A DNA stretch of 33,953 nt from Ruminococcus sp. (GTDB lineage: Bacteria > Bacillota > Clostridia > Oscillospirales > Acutalibacteraceae): the NCBI GenBank assembly GCA_022779485.1, contig JALFTC010000029.1, positions 1 to 33,953 of the forward strand, written 5' to 3'. Below are positions 13,157-20,212 of the stretch, one piece after another. Positions within the stretch are counted from its first letter, which is position 1. The number at the start of each line of letters is the position of its first letter. The position numbers and the translations under genes are program-made. The notes under the pieces were generated by a model. The model saw only the letters and a program-made list of their open reading frames with translations, ran no database searches and was not told the DNA's origin.

Positions 13157-14514
13157 TGGCAACCTTTGTAGCTATTCCCGAGAAAACACAAACTGCTACG
13201 GCTATGAAACGAGTGCTTGATTATGTAATGCAGGATAAGAAAACTATGTTTTATGACAATGAGAATGACTGTTCATATAAGCTTGTCAGCGGTCAGAATT
13301 GTGTTCCTGAAGCCGCTTTCAATGAATTTATGGCGACAAAACATCGTTTCAATAAAGCAAAAGGCGTGTTCTTCAAACAGTATGTGCAATCCTTCAAGCC
13401 GGATTGCGGAGCAACACCGCAACAGATACATCAGATAGGGTTAGAAACGGCAAAAGCCTTTGAAGGATTTGAGGTAGTCGTGGCTACGCATATCGACCGT
13501 GACCATTGGCATAATCACTTTGTTGTAAATTCTGTGAACAGCGAAACGGGATTAAAGATTCAGATAAATGAGAAAGGTTTGGAAGAACTGCGGAATCGTT
13601 CGGATGAAATATGTCAGCAGTTCGGACTTGAAGTATTAAAGCCTTATCAGAAGCCGAAGCAACGCTCAATGAATCAAAGAGAATACAGAACTGCAATTCG
13701 TGGTGACAGTAAAAAGCTCCGACTTATGAACGCAATAGATATGGCGGTTGTTCATAGCCAGAGTAAAGAAAAATTTATTGAGAATATGAAACGCTTGGGT
13801 TACGGTGTTAAGTGGATTGACAGATATAAATATATTACTTACACAACACCTGACGGTCAGCGTTTCAGAGATAACAGATTGTTTGATGCTAAATATCTTA
13901 AAGAAAATATGGAGGATTTATATGGACTTGAATATGCTGAAACAGAAGAATCAGTTACAGCAGATAAACGAAGAAACGAGGGATGTACTGACAGAACCGT
14001 ACAGACCGATTTTGATAACGCTCAAAGAGGAGCAGTACAATGCGTTGGTGAATCATGCGATGATGGTTGGAGAGCAAATTGTGAGAAACACGGATTCAGT
14101 TTCCAAGTTACCAACTCAGGAGACTGTGACGAATATGATTTATCGTTCGATAAGACCGCAATTAGAAAAGATGAACAAAGATATAGTATGCGGTCGGCAA
14201 TCAATAGAAGTCAAGTTGGAAAAAGCTCTCAAGGAGCAGACGAGGAACTTGGAGCAGAGATTGCAGATGGAACGGACGAATTTGGAGGAACAGATCAGAG
14301 CGAGGGATTTGTCACCGATGAAGCTACGCTTGAAATGGATGCTGATTGGAGCGATATTGCCAACGGCGTACTTAATCTGGCAGCTGATATTGAAATGATA
14401 TTTAATACTAATGACAGAAAAGACGAAAGGAAAAAGTATATCAATGAGCGTAAGAATACACGCAAAAACAGCAAAAAACAAAGCCAAGACGGCGGCTTTA
14501 ATATGAGTATGTAA
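13156..14514 (+). CDS. MobA/VirD2-type relaxase
   Basis: A 452-aa relaxase that would nick oriT and lead the strand in conjugative mobilization. ATG 13156 follows a perfect AAGGAGG (13141-13147), and the start overlaps the mobC stop. The histidine triad is clear (HIDRDHWHNH, H112/H117/H119/H121) within the Relaxase domain (residues ~1-260). The catalytic Tyr cannot be assigned with certainty; Y23 is a candidate. The C-terminal ~190 residues are low in predicted structure and rich in Asp, Glu, Gly and Ser. That stretch overlaps another real gene in the +1 frame (13922-14398), which probably explains its odd composition. Confidence 0.92.
   Translation: MATFVAIPEKTQTATAMKRVLDYVMQDKKTMFYDNENDCSYKLVSGQNCVPEAAFNEFMATKHRFNKAKGVFFKQYVQSFKPDCGATPQQIHQIGLETAKAFEGFEVVVATHIDRDHWHNHFVVNSVNSETGLKIQINEKGLEELRNRSDEICQQFGLEVLKPYQKPKQRSMNQREYRTAIRGDSKKLRLMNAIDMAVVHSQSKEKFIENMKRLGYGVKWIDRYKYITYTTPDGQRFRDNRLFDAKYLKENMEDLYGLEYAETEESVTADKRRNEGCTDRTVQTDFDNAQRGAVQCVGESCDDGWRANCEKHGFSFQVTNSGDCDEYDLSFDKTAIRKDEQRYSMRSAINRSQVGKSSQGADEELGAEIADGTDEFGGTDQSEGFVTDEATLEMDADWSDIANGVLNLAADIEMIFNTNDRKDERKKYINERKNTRKNSKKQSQDGGFNMSM
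13922..14398 (+). CDS. MbeB/MobB-like coiled-coil membrane protein nested in the relaxase gene
   Basis: A 158-aa protein entirely inside the 3' part of the relaxase gene, in another frame. It begins MDLNMLKQKNQLQQINEE, then has a long heptad-rich coiled coil (VKLEKALKEQTRNLEQRLQMERTNLEEQI) and ends with one TM helix (MLIGAILPTAYLIWQLIL). GGAGGA at 13911-13916 is 5 nt before the ATG, an ideal site. In ColE1-type plasmids mbeB and mbeD are nested within mbeA in the same way, and MbeB has a comparable layout with a C-terminal membrane segment. Likely role: tethering or stabilising the relaxosome at the membrane. The coherent protein features make chance unlikely. Confidence 0.75.
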   Translation: MDLNMLKQKNQLQQINEETRDVLTEPYRPILITLKEEQYNALVNHAMMVGEQIVRNTDSVSKLPTQETVTNMIYRSIRPQLEKMNKDIVCGRQSIEVKLEKALKEQTRNLEQRLQMERTNLEEQIRARDLSPMKLRLKWMLIGAILPTAYLIWQLILK

Positions 14515-14553
14515 AGGAGGAAGGATAGACAGAATTAAACGCTGTGACGCCCT

Positions 14554-14724
14554 ATGTCGGCAAAACAGAGTGATATTCCAAAGCATGAACTTGAAAAGCT
14601 GGCAAACTGTTTCCTGCCTGATATAATTGCTTTCTTTGAAACTGAGGAAGGCAGGCGAGAATATGAGGAGTGGAAACAGCAGAGGAAAAAAGAGAATCAA
14701 GCTAATAATAAGAATATAGCATGA
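14554..14724 (+). CDS. Small protein of the mobilization module (56 aa)
   Basis: ATG 14554 opens 56 codons (MSAKQSDIPKHELEKLANCF..., then DIIAFFETEEGRREYEEWK, ending in a basic, Asn-rich tail). It is a soluble helical protein. Similar short proteins are common right after the relaxase gene in Clostridiales mobilizable elements; this is from memory of the pattern, not a search. The AAAGGAGGAAGG at ~14514 is ~30 nt upstream, too far to be its own ribosome site. No function is known. Confidence 0.6.
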   Translation: MSAKQSDIPKHELEKLANCFLPDIIAFFETEEGRREYEEWKQQRKKENQANNKNIA

Positions 14725-14728
14725 AATC

Positions 14729-14762
14729 AAGGCAGAGAGTATATGTGTAAACTCTCTGCCTT
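14729..14762 (+). terminator. Terminator of the mobilization operon
   Basis: AAGGCAGAGAGT (14729-14740) pairs perfectly with ACTCTCTGCCTT (14751-14762), with a 10-nt loop; a short TTTG run overlaps the end. It lies 4 bp after the small ORF. Confidence 0.65.
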
Positions 14763-14817
14763 TGTGTATACTCGTTCATGGTCTTACATAAAATAGAATC
14801 AGAGTCAACTGGTATAC

Positions 14818-14846
14818 TTGATTTGTTTTCCAAAATATGCTATAAT
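14818..14846 (+). promoter_or_regulatory. Strong promoter of the two-gene cargo
   Basis: TTGATT (14818-14823), 17-bp spacer, TATAAT (14841-14846) with an extended TGC before it. Transcription would start near 14853. This leaves only a few bases before ATG 14863 and supports the later start at 14938. Confidence 0.7.
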
Positions 14847-14937
14847 TTATGAGGATAAGAGTATGTTCAAACGAATATTAAAATGGCTTAAATTGAAAAT
14901 TATTAATAAAAAGGAATGGCAGAAAGGAGAGAGACGT

Positions 14938-15321
14938 ATGGCAACTAAAACTATAAAAGTACCGAGAGGCAAAATTTCATCTGCTGAATTTGATAAGCAT
15001 ACAGCTGTTGGTGAAATTAGGAGAATTGGTAAAAGTGTTGTTGTCGTTGATGAATGTGGTTCGTTGGTACCTATTTCCCATGAATACGTAAAAAGTTTAA
15101 AAACATCTGCTTTACGGAACAGGCACTCTGCAATAATTAAAGCAAACGGTCTGTCAAGAGCACAAGTCGGACGAATAGCTGGAGATTTAAAAGAAGGTTC
15201 TTCCGTGGATGTTTATATACGTAGGGTTCCTACGCCAAAATCAAATAAACCTCAAGCAACAAATTTCGAAATACTATTAATGGACGGTAATAACAATGAA
15301 GGAAAAAAAGGATCTTCTTAA
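14938..15321 (+). CDS. Unknown 127-aa protein, first gene of a cargo pair
   Basis: I do not recognise this protein. ATG 14938 has AAGGAG at 14924-14929 and fits the promoter at 14818-14846; the frame is open upstream, and ATG 14863 would add 25 mostly basic and hydrophobic residues. The middle is strand-rich (AVGEIRRIGKSVVVVDECGSLVPI), then a helix (GLSRAQVGRIAGDLK), then SSVDVYIRRVP. There is no signal peptide or TM segment. It overlaps the next gene, a membrane protein, by 26 bp, so the two are co-translated. Its place between mobilization genes and the element border suggests cargo. Confidence 0.6.
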   Translation: MATKTIKVPRGKISSAEFDKHTAVGEIRRIGKSVVVVDECGSLVPISHEYVKSLKTSALRNRHSAIIKANGLSRAQVGRIAGDLKEGSSVDVYIRRVPTPKSNKPQATNFEILLMDGNNNEGKKGSS

Positions 15322-15823
15322 TGATATGGAAGGTGAATACTCTGCTACAGACTACTATTTAGAGTCAGAACGTAGAGATATTTATTATTCTGCTCTTGTT
15401 AAGGATATTGTAAAAAACAACAGAACGAGTCAAGTTTTAAAGTGTATATTTTTTGGAATAGTGTGTTTGGTTTTTGCATTTATTTGTGTGTTTGGATTAT
15501 TAATAATATTTAATATATCAAATAAGGAAAATATTTCTTATTCTGATATTGGTGTAGCAATTACTGGATTTGGAAGTGTGTTAAGTTCAATAATTGTATT
15601 ACCTCAAATTATTGCGAAACATCTATTCCCTGAAAACAGTGAACAGGTAAGATTTGGCTTTATTAAGGAAAATCAAAAGCTAGACCAAGCTTATTTAGAA
15701 GACGATATTAGTGATTTATATGAAGATTATGAAGGGGATGATATTGATGTTGCAAATGATGATGCAAATATAGAAAATGAACAAATTACAGAGGGGCAAT
15801 TGGCTCCTGAAAGCACTACATAG
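15296..15823 (+). CDS. Two-TM membrane protein, second gene of the cargo pair
   Basis: A 175-aa protein with a cytoplasmic-looking N-terminus (~45 residues), a TM hairpin (CIFFGIVCLVFAFICVFGLL, then VAITGFGSVLSSIIVLPQII), a short conserved-looking segment (AKHLFPENSEQVRFGFIKE) and a very acidic tail (DDISDLYEDYEGDDIDV...). No family is assigned. Small 2-TM proteins with soluble partners occur as effectors in phage-defence modules, but nothing here proves that. It starts inside the previous gene. Confidence 0.65.
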   Translation: MKEKKDLLNDMEGEYSATDYYLESERRDIYYSALVKDIVKNNRTSQVLKCIFFGIVCLVFAFICVFGLLIIFNISNKENISYSDIGVAITGFGSVLSSIIVLPQIIAKHLFPENSEQVRFGFIKENQKLDQAYLEDDISDLYEDYEGDDIDVANDDANIENEQITEGQLAPESTT

Positions 15824-15854
15824 TATCGCTAAATAGCTTACGGCTTATAAAAAA

Positions 15855-15879
15855 GATTGCTACTTTTTAAGTGACAATC
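15855..15879 (+). terminator. Weak stem-loop after the cargo pair
   Basis: GATTGCTACT and AGTGACAATC pair at 8 of 10 positions around a 5-nt loop, followed by CCTTGTTTTA. It is a possible terminator for the gene ending at 15823. Confidence 0.35.
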
Positions 15880-15922
15880 CCTTGTTTTACTATTAAAATT
15901 AGGATACTCATAAAAAAGAACA

Positions 15923-15967
15923 AATCCGAATCCGTCTCCAATCAGAGTAAGGTTCGGATTATTTTCG
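15923..15967. terminator. Terminator-like stem-loop beside a tRNA-end-like sequence
   Basis: AATCCGAA (15923-15930) pairs with TTCGGATT (15953-15960) around a 22-nt loop, followed by ATTTT on the plus strand; on the minus strand the stem is followed after 4 nt by TTTTTT. It could end transcription in both directions. It lies next to the tRNA-3'-end-like TGGTGCGGGTGAC at 15970. Confidence 0.45.
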
Positions 15968-15969
15968 CT

Positions 15970-15983
15970 TGGTGCGGGTGACC
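15970..15983 (-). other. tRNA 3'-end-like fragment, possible attachment site
   Basis: Read on the minus strand, TCACCCGCACCA has the form of an acceptor 3' arm (CACCCGC), discriminator A and CCA. Beyond GTCACCCGCACCA the sequence loses tRNA character. Tyrosine integrases often target tRNA 3' ends and leave such orphan fragments at the far end of the element. An integrase gene of that kind lies 1.7 kb to the right. A short match like this may be chance. Confidence 0.3.
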
Positions 15984-16064
15984 ATATAACATAATTTCTA
16001 TCCCCTTAAAAAAGTCAGTGTTTAAGCCATTTTTCAGGGGTATGTTTTTGTAAAATTAGATTTT

Positions 16065-16195
16065 GGTGCAGTTTTGGTGCAACACGGGATTTTAAAGATG
16101 TTAATATTAATAAAACATTCATAGGTGCAAATAATTAGAATAAAAACCTTGAAAAAGGTGCAATTAATTCAAAAAATAACTTTAAAATTGGTGCA
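16065..16195 (+). repeat. GGTGCA repeats upstream of the DUF4143 ATPase
   Basis: GGTGCA at 16065, 16076, 16124, 16157 and 16190 (spacings 11, 48, 33, 33). The first two, as TTGGTGCAGTTTTGGTGCAA, closely match the segment at 8078-8095. The last copy lies between the -35 region and the -10 of the ATPase promoter, where a bound protein would block transcription. The rest of 15985-16240 shows no gene. Confidence 0.55.
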
Positions 16196-16200
16196 AGTTA

Positions 16201-16209
16201 TGATATAAT
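16201..16209 (+). promoter_or_regulatory. Extended -10 promoter of the DUF4143 ATPase
   Basis: TGATATAAT (TATAAT at 16204-16209) lies 31 bp before the ATG. The -35 region (TTTAAA) is weak. A GGTGCA motif ends 8 bp before the hexamer. Confidence 0.5.
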
Positions 16210-16239
16210 GTATTCACAAATTGGATTGGAGAAACTTCT

Positions 16240-17601
16240 ATGAAACGAAATGCACTGCAAAAGCTTATAGAATGGAATAACAACAAACGCAAAAAACCTA
16301 TGATAGTTTGGGGTGCAAGGCAAGTTGGCAAAACCTACTTAGTCAAGGATATTTTTGCCGAAACTTACTACAAGGATAACTATATTTACATTGACTGTAA
16401 AATTGAGGACGAAGTCAGGGATTTTTGCACTAAGACTGCCAATGCAAAGAAAATTATCGAATATATATCACTTCTTAAAGGAAAACAAATCGACGAAAAT
16501 ACGCTGTTGATATTTGATGAAGTGCAGGAATGTCCTAACATAGTTTCTTCCCTCAAATATTTTTGCCAAGATTTCAGGCAAATCCCTGTCATTGCCACAG
16601 GCTCAATGGTACGCATTAAGATTCAAAGAGAAACACACAAAAGGGGTTCAGGAAATGACGGTAAATTTCTTTTCCCGGTGGGAAAGATAAATCAAATTAC
16701 CATTTATCCTATGACATTTGATGAGTTTCTTATGAACAGTAACAGTATGCTTTACGATACAATTAAAAAGGCATACGAAAACAAAACTCCCCTTGATACC
16801 AATATTCACGAGTTGGCAATGGAGCAGGTGTATAAATATTTGCTTGTTGGCGGTATGCCTGAAGCAGTAGAAGCCTATATTGATGGTGAAAATCTTTTTG
16901 AGTCAAGAGAATTACTAAAGGTTTTGTATGATAATTACCTTTCAGATATGGAGCTGTATCAGGCAAGTCCTGAGGCAATTTTGCGTTCCCGTACATTGTT
17001 CACAAATATCTTCAATGAACTTAACAAGGAGTCAAAAAATTTTTCACCCGGACTTATAGAGGAAAAAAGCAAAACAAGGGATTATGCTACCTCTATTCAG
17101 TGGTTGACAATGGCTCACATCGTTAATCAATCTTTCCAACTAAAAGAACATATTACAATGCCGCTTATGCCTGATAATGAAAGTAACTTTCGTTTATTTC
17201 TCGGCGATATTGGTATGTTCTCGTATCAAAGTGGTATTAATGCGTCCTCGTTCATATCAAGTAAAAGGGATAACACTCTGTCAGGAATTTTCTTTGAAAA
17301 TTTTGTTGCAAATGAACTTATTGCAAAGGAGCATAAATTGTTCTACTGGAAGGGGAGAGCGTCAGCTGAGCTTGAATTTATTGTTGAGTCCAACAATAAG
17401 CTGTATCCCATTGATGTGAAGAAGGGGAAAGGTACGCTTAATTCTCTGGAAAAGTTTGCAAATCACAACAAATTTGAGTACGCTATTAAAGTTTCAAAAA
17501 ATAACTATGGTTACAATTCGGAACGAAAACTTTTAACTATACCATTTTACTTTATTTCATTTGTAGCCAAAGACCTTGCAGACGGAACAATGAGCGTGTA
17601 A
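16240..17601 (+). CDS. AAA_14/DUF4143 ATPase with nuclease-like C-terminus
   Basis: A 453-aa protein of the archaeal-type AAA_14-DUF4143 family, common in gut bacteria and of uncertain role. Walker A is GARQVGKT (residues 25-32), Walker B is LLIFDEVQ (about 88-95), followed by a sensor-like ATGS. The DUF4143 part includes the usual VGGMPEAV. Near the C-terminus FYWKGRASAELEFIV...LYPIDVKKG resembles a PD-(D/E)xK nuclease core (E, D, K). GGAGAAAC precedes the ATG. It stands alone, converges with the integrase gene and shares a terminator with it. The GGTGCA repeats before it suggest specific, perhaps auto-, regulation. Confidence 0.85.
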   Translation: MKRNALQKLIEWNNNKRKKPMIVWGARQVGKTYLVKDIFAETYYKDNYIYIDCKIEDEVRDFCTKTANAKKIIEYISLLKGKQIDENTLLIFDEVQECPNIVSSLKYFCQDFRQIPVIATGSMVRIKIQRETHKRGSGNDGKFLFPVGKINQITIYPMTFDEFLMNSNSMLYDTIKKAYENKTPLDTNIHELAMEQVYKYLLVGGMPEAVEAYIDGENLFESRELLKVLYDNYLSDMELYQASPEAILRSRTLFTNIFNELNKESKNFSPGLIEEKSKTRDYATSIQWLTMAHIVNQSFQLKEHITMPLMPDNESNFRLFLGDIGMFSYQSGINASSFISSKRDNTLSGIFFENFVANELIAKEHKLFYWKGRASAELEFIVESNNKLYPIDVKKGKGTLNSLEKFANHNKFEYAIKVSKNNYGYNSERKLLTIPFYFISFVAKDLADGTMSV

Positions 17602-17637
17602 ATTACAAAAAGTATAATAGCAAAATAGTGTGCCAAA

Positions 17638-17666
17638 AGCCCGTATCAAAAAATACGGGCTATTTT
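17638..17666. terminator. Bidirectional terminator between ATPase and integrase genes
   Basis: AGCCCGTAT (17638-17646) pairs perfectly with ATACGGGCT (17653-17661), 6-nt loop. ATTTTC follows on the plus strand and TTTTGG on the minus strand, so it can serve both convergent genes. Confidence 0.75.
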
Positions 17667-18844
17667 CATAAGGGCAAATTACCTTTGCAGTAGCTTTCAA
17701 ACATATCCATTGCCTTATTATTCATCTTGTCAAATACATTGCAGTATGTATTCAGGGTAATAGATATGTCGGAGTGTCCCATCCAGTTTTTCAGAACATT
17801 GGCAGAAACGCCTGACTCTATTGCCCTTGTGGCAAAGGTGTGCCTTAACAGGTGCTGACCGCCACTTACATTTATATTTGCCTTTTTGCAAATTCTGCTG
17901 AAGGCACTGTTTGCCTGCTGTGTGGAGATAGGTCTGTTGCTTTTAAAGTTATAGAAAAGCAAATTGTCATCGTTTTTTCTGTATTCGGACAAGGCTTTTT
18001 TAAGCACAGGTACAAGGCAGCTGTTTATGGGAACATCTCTTACACCTTTATTGGTTTTTGTTGTGTTTCCCAGCTTTATTTCGTAATCAATGCCTCTTGT
18101 GACAGTATTTCGCACATGAATAACACCGTTTATAAAATCAATATCCTTTGGCGTCAGAGCACATATTTCTCCCATCCTCAAGCCTGCAAATAGCTCAATA
18201 TAGAAAAGCGGTCTGTAATCAATAGCATTTTTGTTCAGCTTTAATTCTGACAAAGCTGTTAAAAAAGCCTTTTCTTCCTCTAAAGTAAAGGCGTCAATTC
18301 TCTTGTCCTGTTTATCGGAAATCGGTCTTTTGATAAATGGACTGTCCATTAGATTGTAGGACATTAATTGTTTGTTTATTGCCAGATTATAAGCCTTTGA
18401 AAGGGCACTGTAAACCTTGCTGATGACGCTGTTAGAGTATGTTGATTTTAATGATATGAGAAAAGCGTTGATTTGCTTTTCTTGGATTTTTACTATTGGA
18501 ATCGAACCTAAAAGACTTTTTTCGATTATATTGATAGTAAAAATTCTTCTGTTGTAGGATGCGTCCTTGATGGCATTAATGTCATAATCAAATCTTGCAT
18601 CTTCCCTTAGCAAATCCACAACGGTAGCATTTGTTGTTTCGGTAATTCTGCCCTTTGCAATTTCACACAACAGTTTAGTCCGCTTGTTAATTACCTCAGT
18701 TTTCGTTTTGCCGGAAATACTTTTTCTTGCACTTGCGCCACTAAAGGTTTTGTAACTAATCTGGCATCTCCATCGTTTGTTTCTTTCGTCAAAAAATATT
18801 GTTCCTTCGCCGTTGCTGTTTCGCTTCTTATTCGCTTTACTCAC
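17666..18844 (-). CDS. int: Tyrosine integrase (Tn916/phage type)
   Basis: A 392-aa tyrosine recombinase. The N-terminus has an AP2-like arm-binding region (GEGTIFFDERNKRWRCQI), then a core-binding SAM-like domain (about 75-180) and the catalytic domain. The full catalytic set is visible: Arg in AGLRMGEI, Lys in KTNKGVRDVPI, His and Arg in HLLRHTFATR, His in WMGHSD, and the nucleophile Tyr in TLNTYCNVFD. It should therefore be active. An excisionase gene lies 29 bp upstream in the same direction, the usual int/xis pair. The C-terminal end points to the ATPase gene, so the element's end on that side may be near 16-17.6 kb. Confidence 0.93.
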   Translation of the reverse strand: MSKANKKRNSNGEGTIFFDERNKRWRCQISYKTFSGASARKSISGKTKTEVINKRTKLLCEIAKGRITETTNATVVDLLREDARFDYDINAIKDASYNRRIFTINIIEKSLLGSIPIVKIQEKQINAFLISLKSTYSNSVISKVYSALSKAYNLAINKQLMSYNLMDSPFIKRPISDKQDKRIDAFTLEEEKAFLTALSELKLNKNAIDYRPLFYIELFAGLRMGEICALTPKDIDFINGVIHVRNTVTRGIDYEIKLGNTTKTNKGVRDVPINSCLVPVLKKALSEYRKNDDNLLFYNFKSNRPISTQQANSAFSRICKKANINVSGGQHLLRHTFATRAIESGVSANVLKNWMGHSDISITLNTYCNVFDKMNNKAMDMFESYCKGNLPL

Positions 18845-18873
18845 AATAATTCACCCTAATTAGTTATCATTCG

Positions 18874-19161
18874 CTATTTCCAATAATCTTTGTCGGCCCT
18901 GCATCTTTTGACTGAAAAGAACTCAATAAAGGCCGATTTAAGCACCAATTTCTTTTTACCCAAATCAGTTGCAGGAAATGCAGGATTATTGAATAAATCT
19001 TCTACTGTCTTTTTCGACCAATTTGTAATTCGTATTACATCCTGGATAGAAAAAAATAAATCTTCGCTAAAAATAATCTTATAATTTTTATCCAATGTTT
19101 CTAACTGCTTGTTCATTTCTTTGACTGCATCTAACGGCAGTACTAAATCATTTTCTTTCAT
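18874..19161 (-). CDS. xis: Excisionase-like helix-turn-helix protein
   Basis: A 95-aa protein with a C-terminal winged-helix/MerR-type DNA-binding segment (FFSIQDVIRITNWSKKTVEDLF, then PATDLGKKKLVLKSAFIEFF). This is the pattern of excisionases and of helix-turn-helix domains that read element ends. AAGGAGA lies before its ATG on the minus strand. It precedes int by 29 bp and would steer integrase toward excision. The N-terminal ~30 residues are a charged helix of unknown role. Confidence 0.8.
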   Translation of the reverse strand: MKENDLVLPLDAVKEMNKQLETLDKNYKIIFSEDLFFSIQDVIRITNWSKKTVEDLFNNPAFPATDLGKKKLVLKSAFIEFFSVKRCRADKDYWK

Positions 19162-19768
19162 AATGATTTTCTCCTTTTATTTTATTAAAACTTAGATAAG
19201 AGTCAAATATAGCATAGCAATACTTCGTTTCAGATATGAAATCTAATTGACTCAAAAAGGAGATTTTTTAAAGAATACACTTGCGATTTAAAATAATTAA
19301 AAATTTATATAGAAAGGTGATAAGTTTACTAAAATAACTTACATTCAACTAAATATCATAATTCTAAAACGATGCACATTATTCAATACTGGTTCTTGTT
19401 CTTACCTATATATATTATAGCACAAATGTTCTCAAATAAAAAGGCCATGTTCTGCATTTCTATCTTTACGATATTTATAGCGAAGAATTAAGTGCGAAAA
19501 TTGTCAACATCTTCCAATTTTCGTGGTATTATACAATATATAGTGTTTGGATGATTGGATTTACAAGAAATAGTGGTATCATTGAGATTTAGGATATGAC
19601 AAACAATCTCTTTATAAGTAGGTGTTGTCCTTTGTGTCATGAATAATCAATGAATAATATAAATTAAATATAATACACCTTATAGGGTATATTATCTTAA
19701 AAACTTATTGATAAATAACCCGAAAGGGTATAATATAATATGTAATAACACAAAGGAGAGTACCCTTT
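19162..19768. other. Regulatory intergenic region between xis and hipB-like genes
   Basis: No gene is seen. On the minus strand TGCTATAAT (19414-19422) is an extended -10 that could drive xis-int with a ~250-nt leader. On the plus strand the operator and promoter of the hipB-like gene lie at 19684-19768. The stretch between is AT-rich without clear repeats. Confidence 0.4.
19684..19768 (+). promoter_or_regulatory. Promoter and operators of the HipB-like gene
   Basis: AGGGTATATTAT (19684-19695) recurs as AGGGTATAATAT (19725-19736), 41 bp or about four turns apart. AAAGGGTA (19723-19730) is inverted as TACCCTTT (19761-19768), which lies between the AAAGGAGAG ribosome site and the ATG. The -10 TATAAT (19729-19734) overlaps the operator; TTATTG (19705-19710) is a possible -35. 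Autorepression by the HipB-like protein is the simplest reading. Confidence 0.5.
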
Positions 19769-19972
19769 ATGAATCCCATTGCAGAATTTGTGAAAGAAAA
19801 CAGAAAAGCAGCAGGACTTACACAAAAAGAATTTGCTTTGCGTTCAGGCCTTGGGCTTCGATTTGTGCGTGAGCTTGAGCAAGGCAAAGAAACTGTTCGT
19901 ATGGATAAAGTCAATATTGCCCTTGCAATGTTCAATGCCGAGGCAGTCGCCGGAAAGAAGGATAACAAATAA
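19769..19972 (+). CDS. HipB/Y4mF-type helix-turn-helix regulator, no toxin partner
   Basis: A 67-aa XRE-family protein (IAEFVKENRKAAGLTQKEFA..., then LGLRFVRELEQGKETVRMDKV), the form of the antitoxin in hipBA-type toxin-antitoxin pairs. It normally precedes a hipA kinase gene. Here the gene is followed within 50 bp by a terminator, and no hipA-like sequence follows. It is either an orphan after loss of the toxin or a stand-alone repressor. Repeated GGGTAT motifs in its promoter fit autoregulation. Confidence 0.8.
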   Translation: MNPIAEFVKENRKAAGLTQKEFALRSGLGLRFVRELEQGKETVRMDKVNIALAMFNAEAVAGKKDNK

Positions 19973-20021
19973 CGATTCAAAAACAATTAAAAACATCACC
20001 CTGTTTATAAGCACGAAAACT

Positions 20022-20052
20022 CCTCTAAGATTAATTTCTTAGGGGCGTTTTT
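20022..20052 (+). terminator. Terminator after the HipB-like gene
   Basis: CCTCTAAGA (20022-20030) pairs with TCTTAGGGG (20037-20045), one wobble, 6-nt loop, then CGTTTTT. Confidence 0.75.
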
Positions 20053-20065
20053 ACATTGAAAAAAT

Positions 20066-20212
20066 GTTGCGTTTTGCAACAATTTTTTGATTATTCCATA
20101 AAATTCAGGATGCCACTCGGTGGCATTTTCACGTACACATGTGTACGAATGATTTGGATGTAGATTGCTAATATTACCGTAATTTTCTATGTTTTTTTGA
20201 CAACCGGGAAAA
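20066..20212. repeat. Palindrome-rich intergenic repeat, copy A
   Basis: 147 bp, matched at about 131 positions without gaps to 28571-28717 (hand count). It contains three successive palindromes: GTTGC-GTTTT-GCAAC (20066-20080), ATGCCAC-TCG-GTGGCAT (20110-20126) and CGTACACATGTGTACG (20132-20147). These are joined by a conserved segment GATTTGGATGT and GATTGCTAAT. It directly follows a terminator. It may be a mobile intergenic repeat or a structured RNA. Confidence 0.8.

Noticed and set aside
14140..14730. 196-aa minus-strand frame opposite the relaxase 3' end
   Set aside because: It is antisense to the relaxase and the nested coiled-coil gene and has no start context. Its hydrophobic stretches are antisense effects.
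16240..17601. DUF4143 ATPase as part of a toxin-antitoxin or defence pair with the integrase
   Set aside because: The gene stands alone, converges with int and shares only a terminator with it. No partner gene is present.
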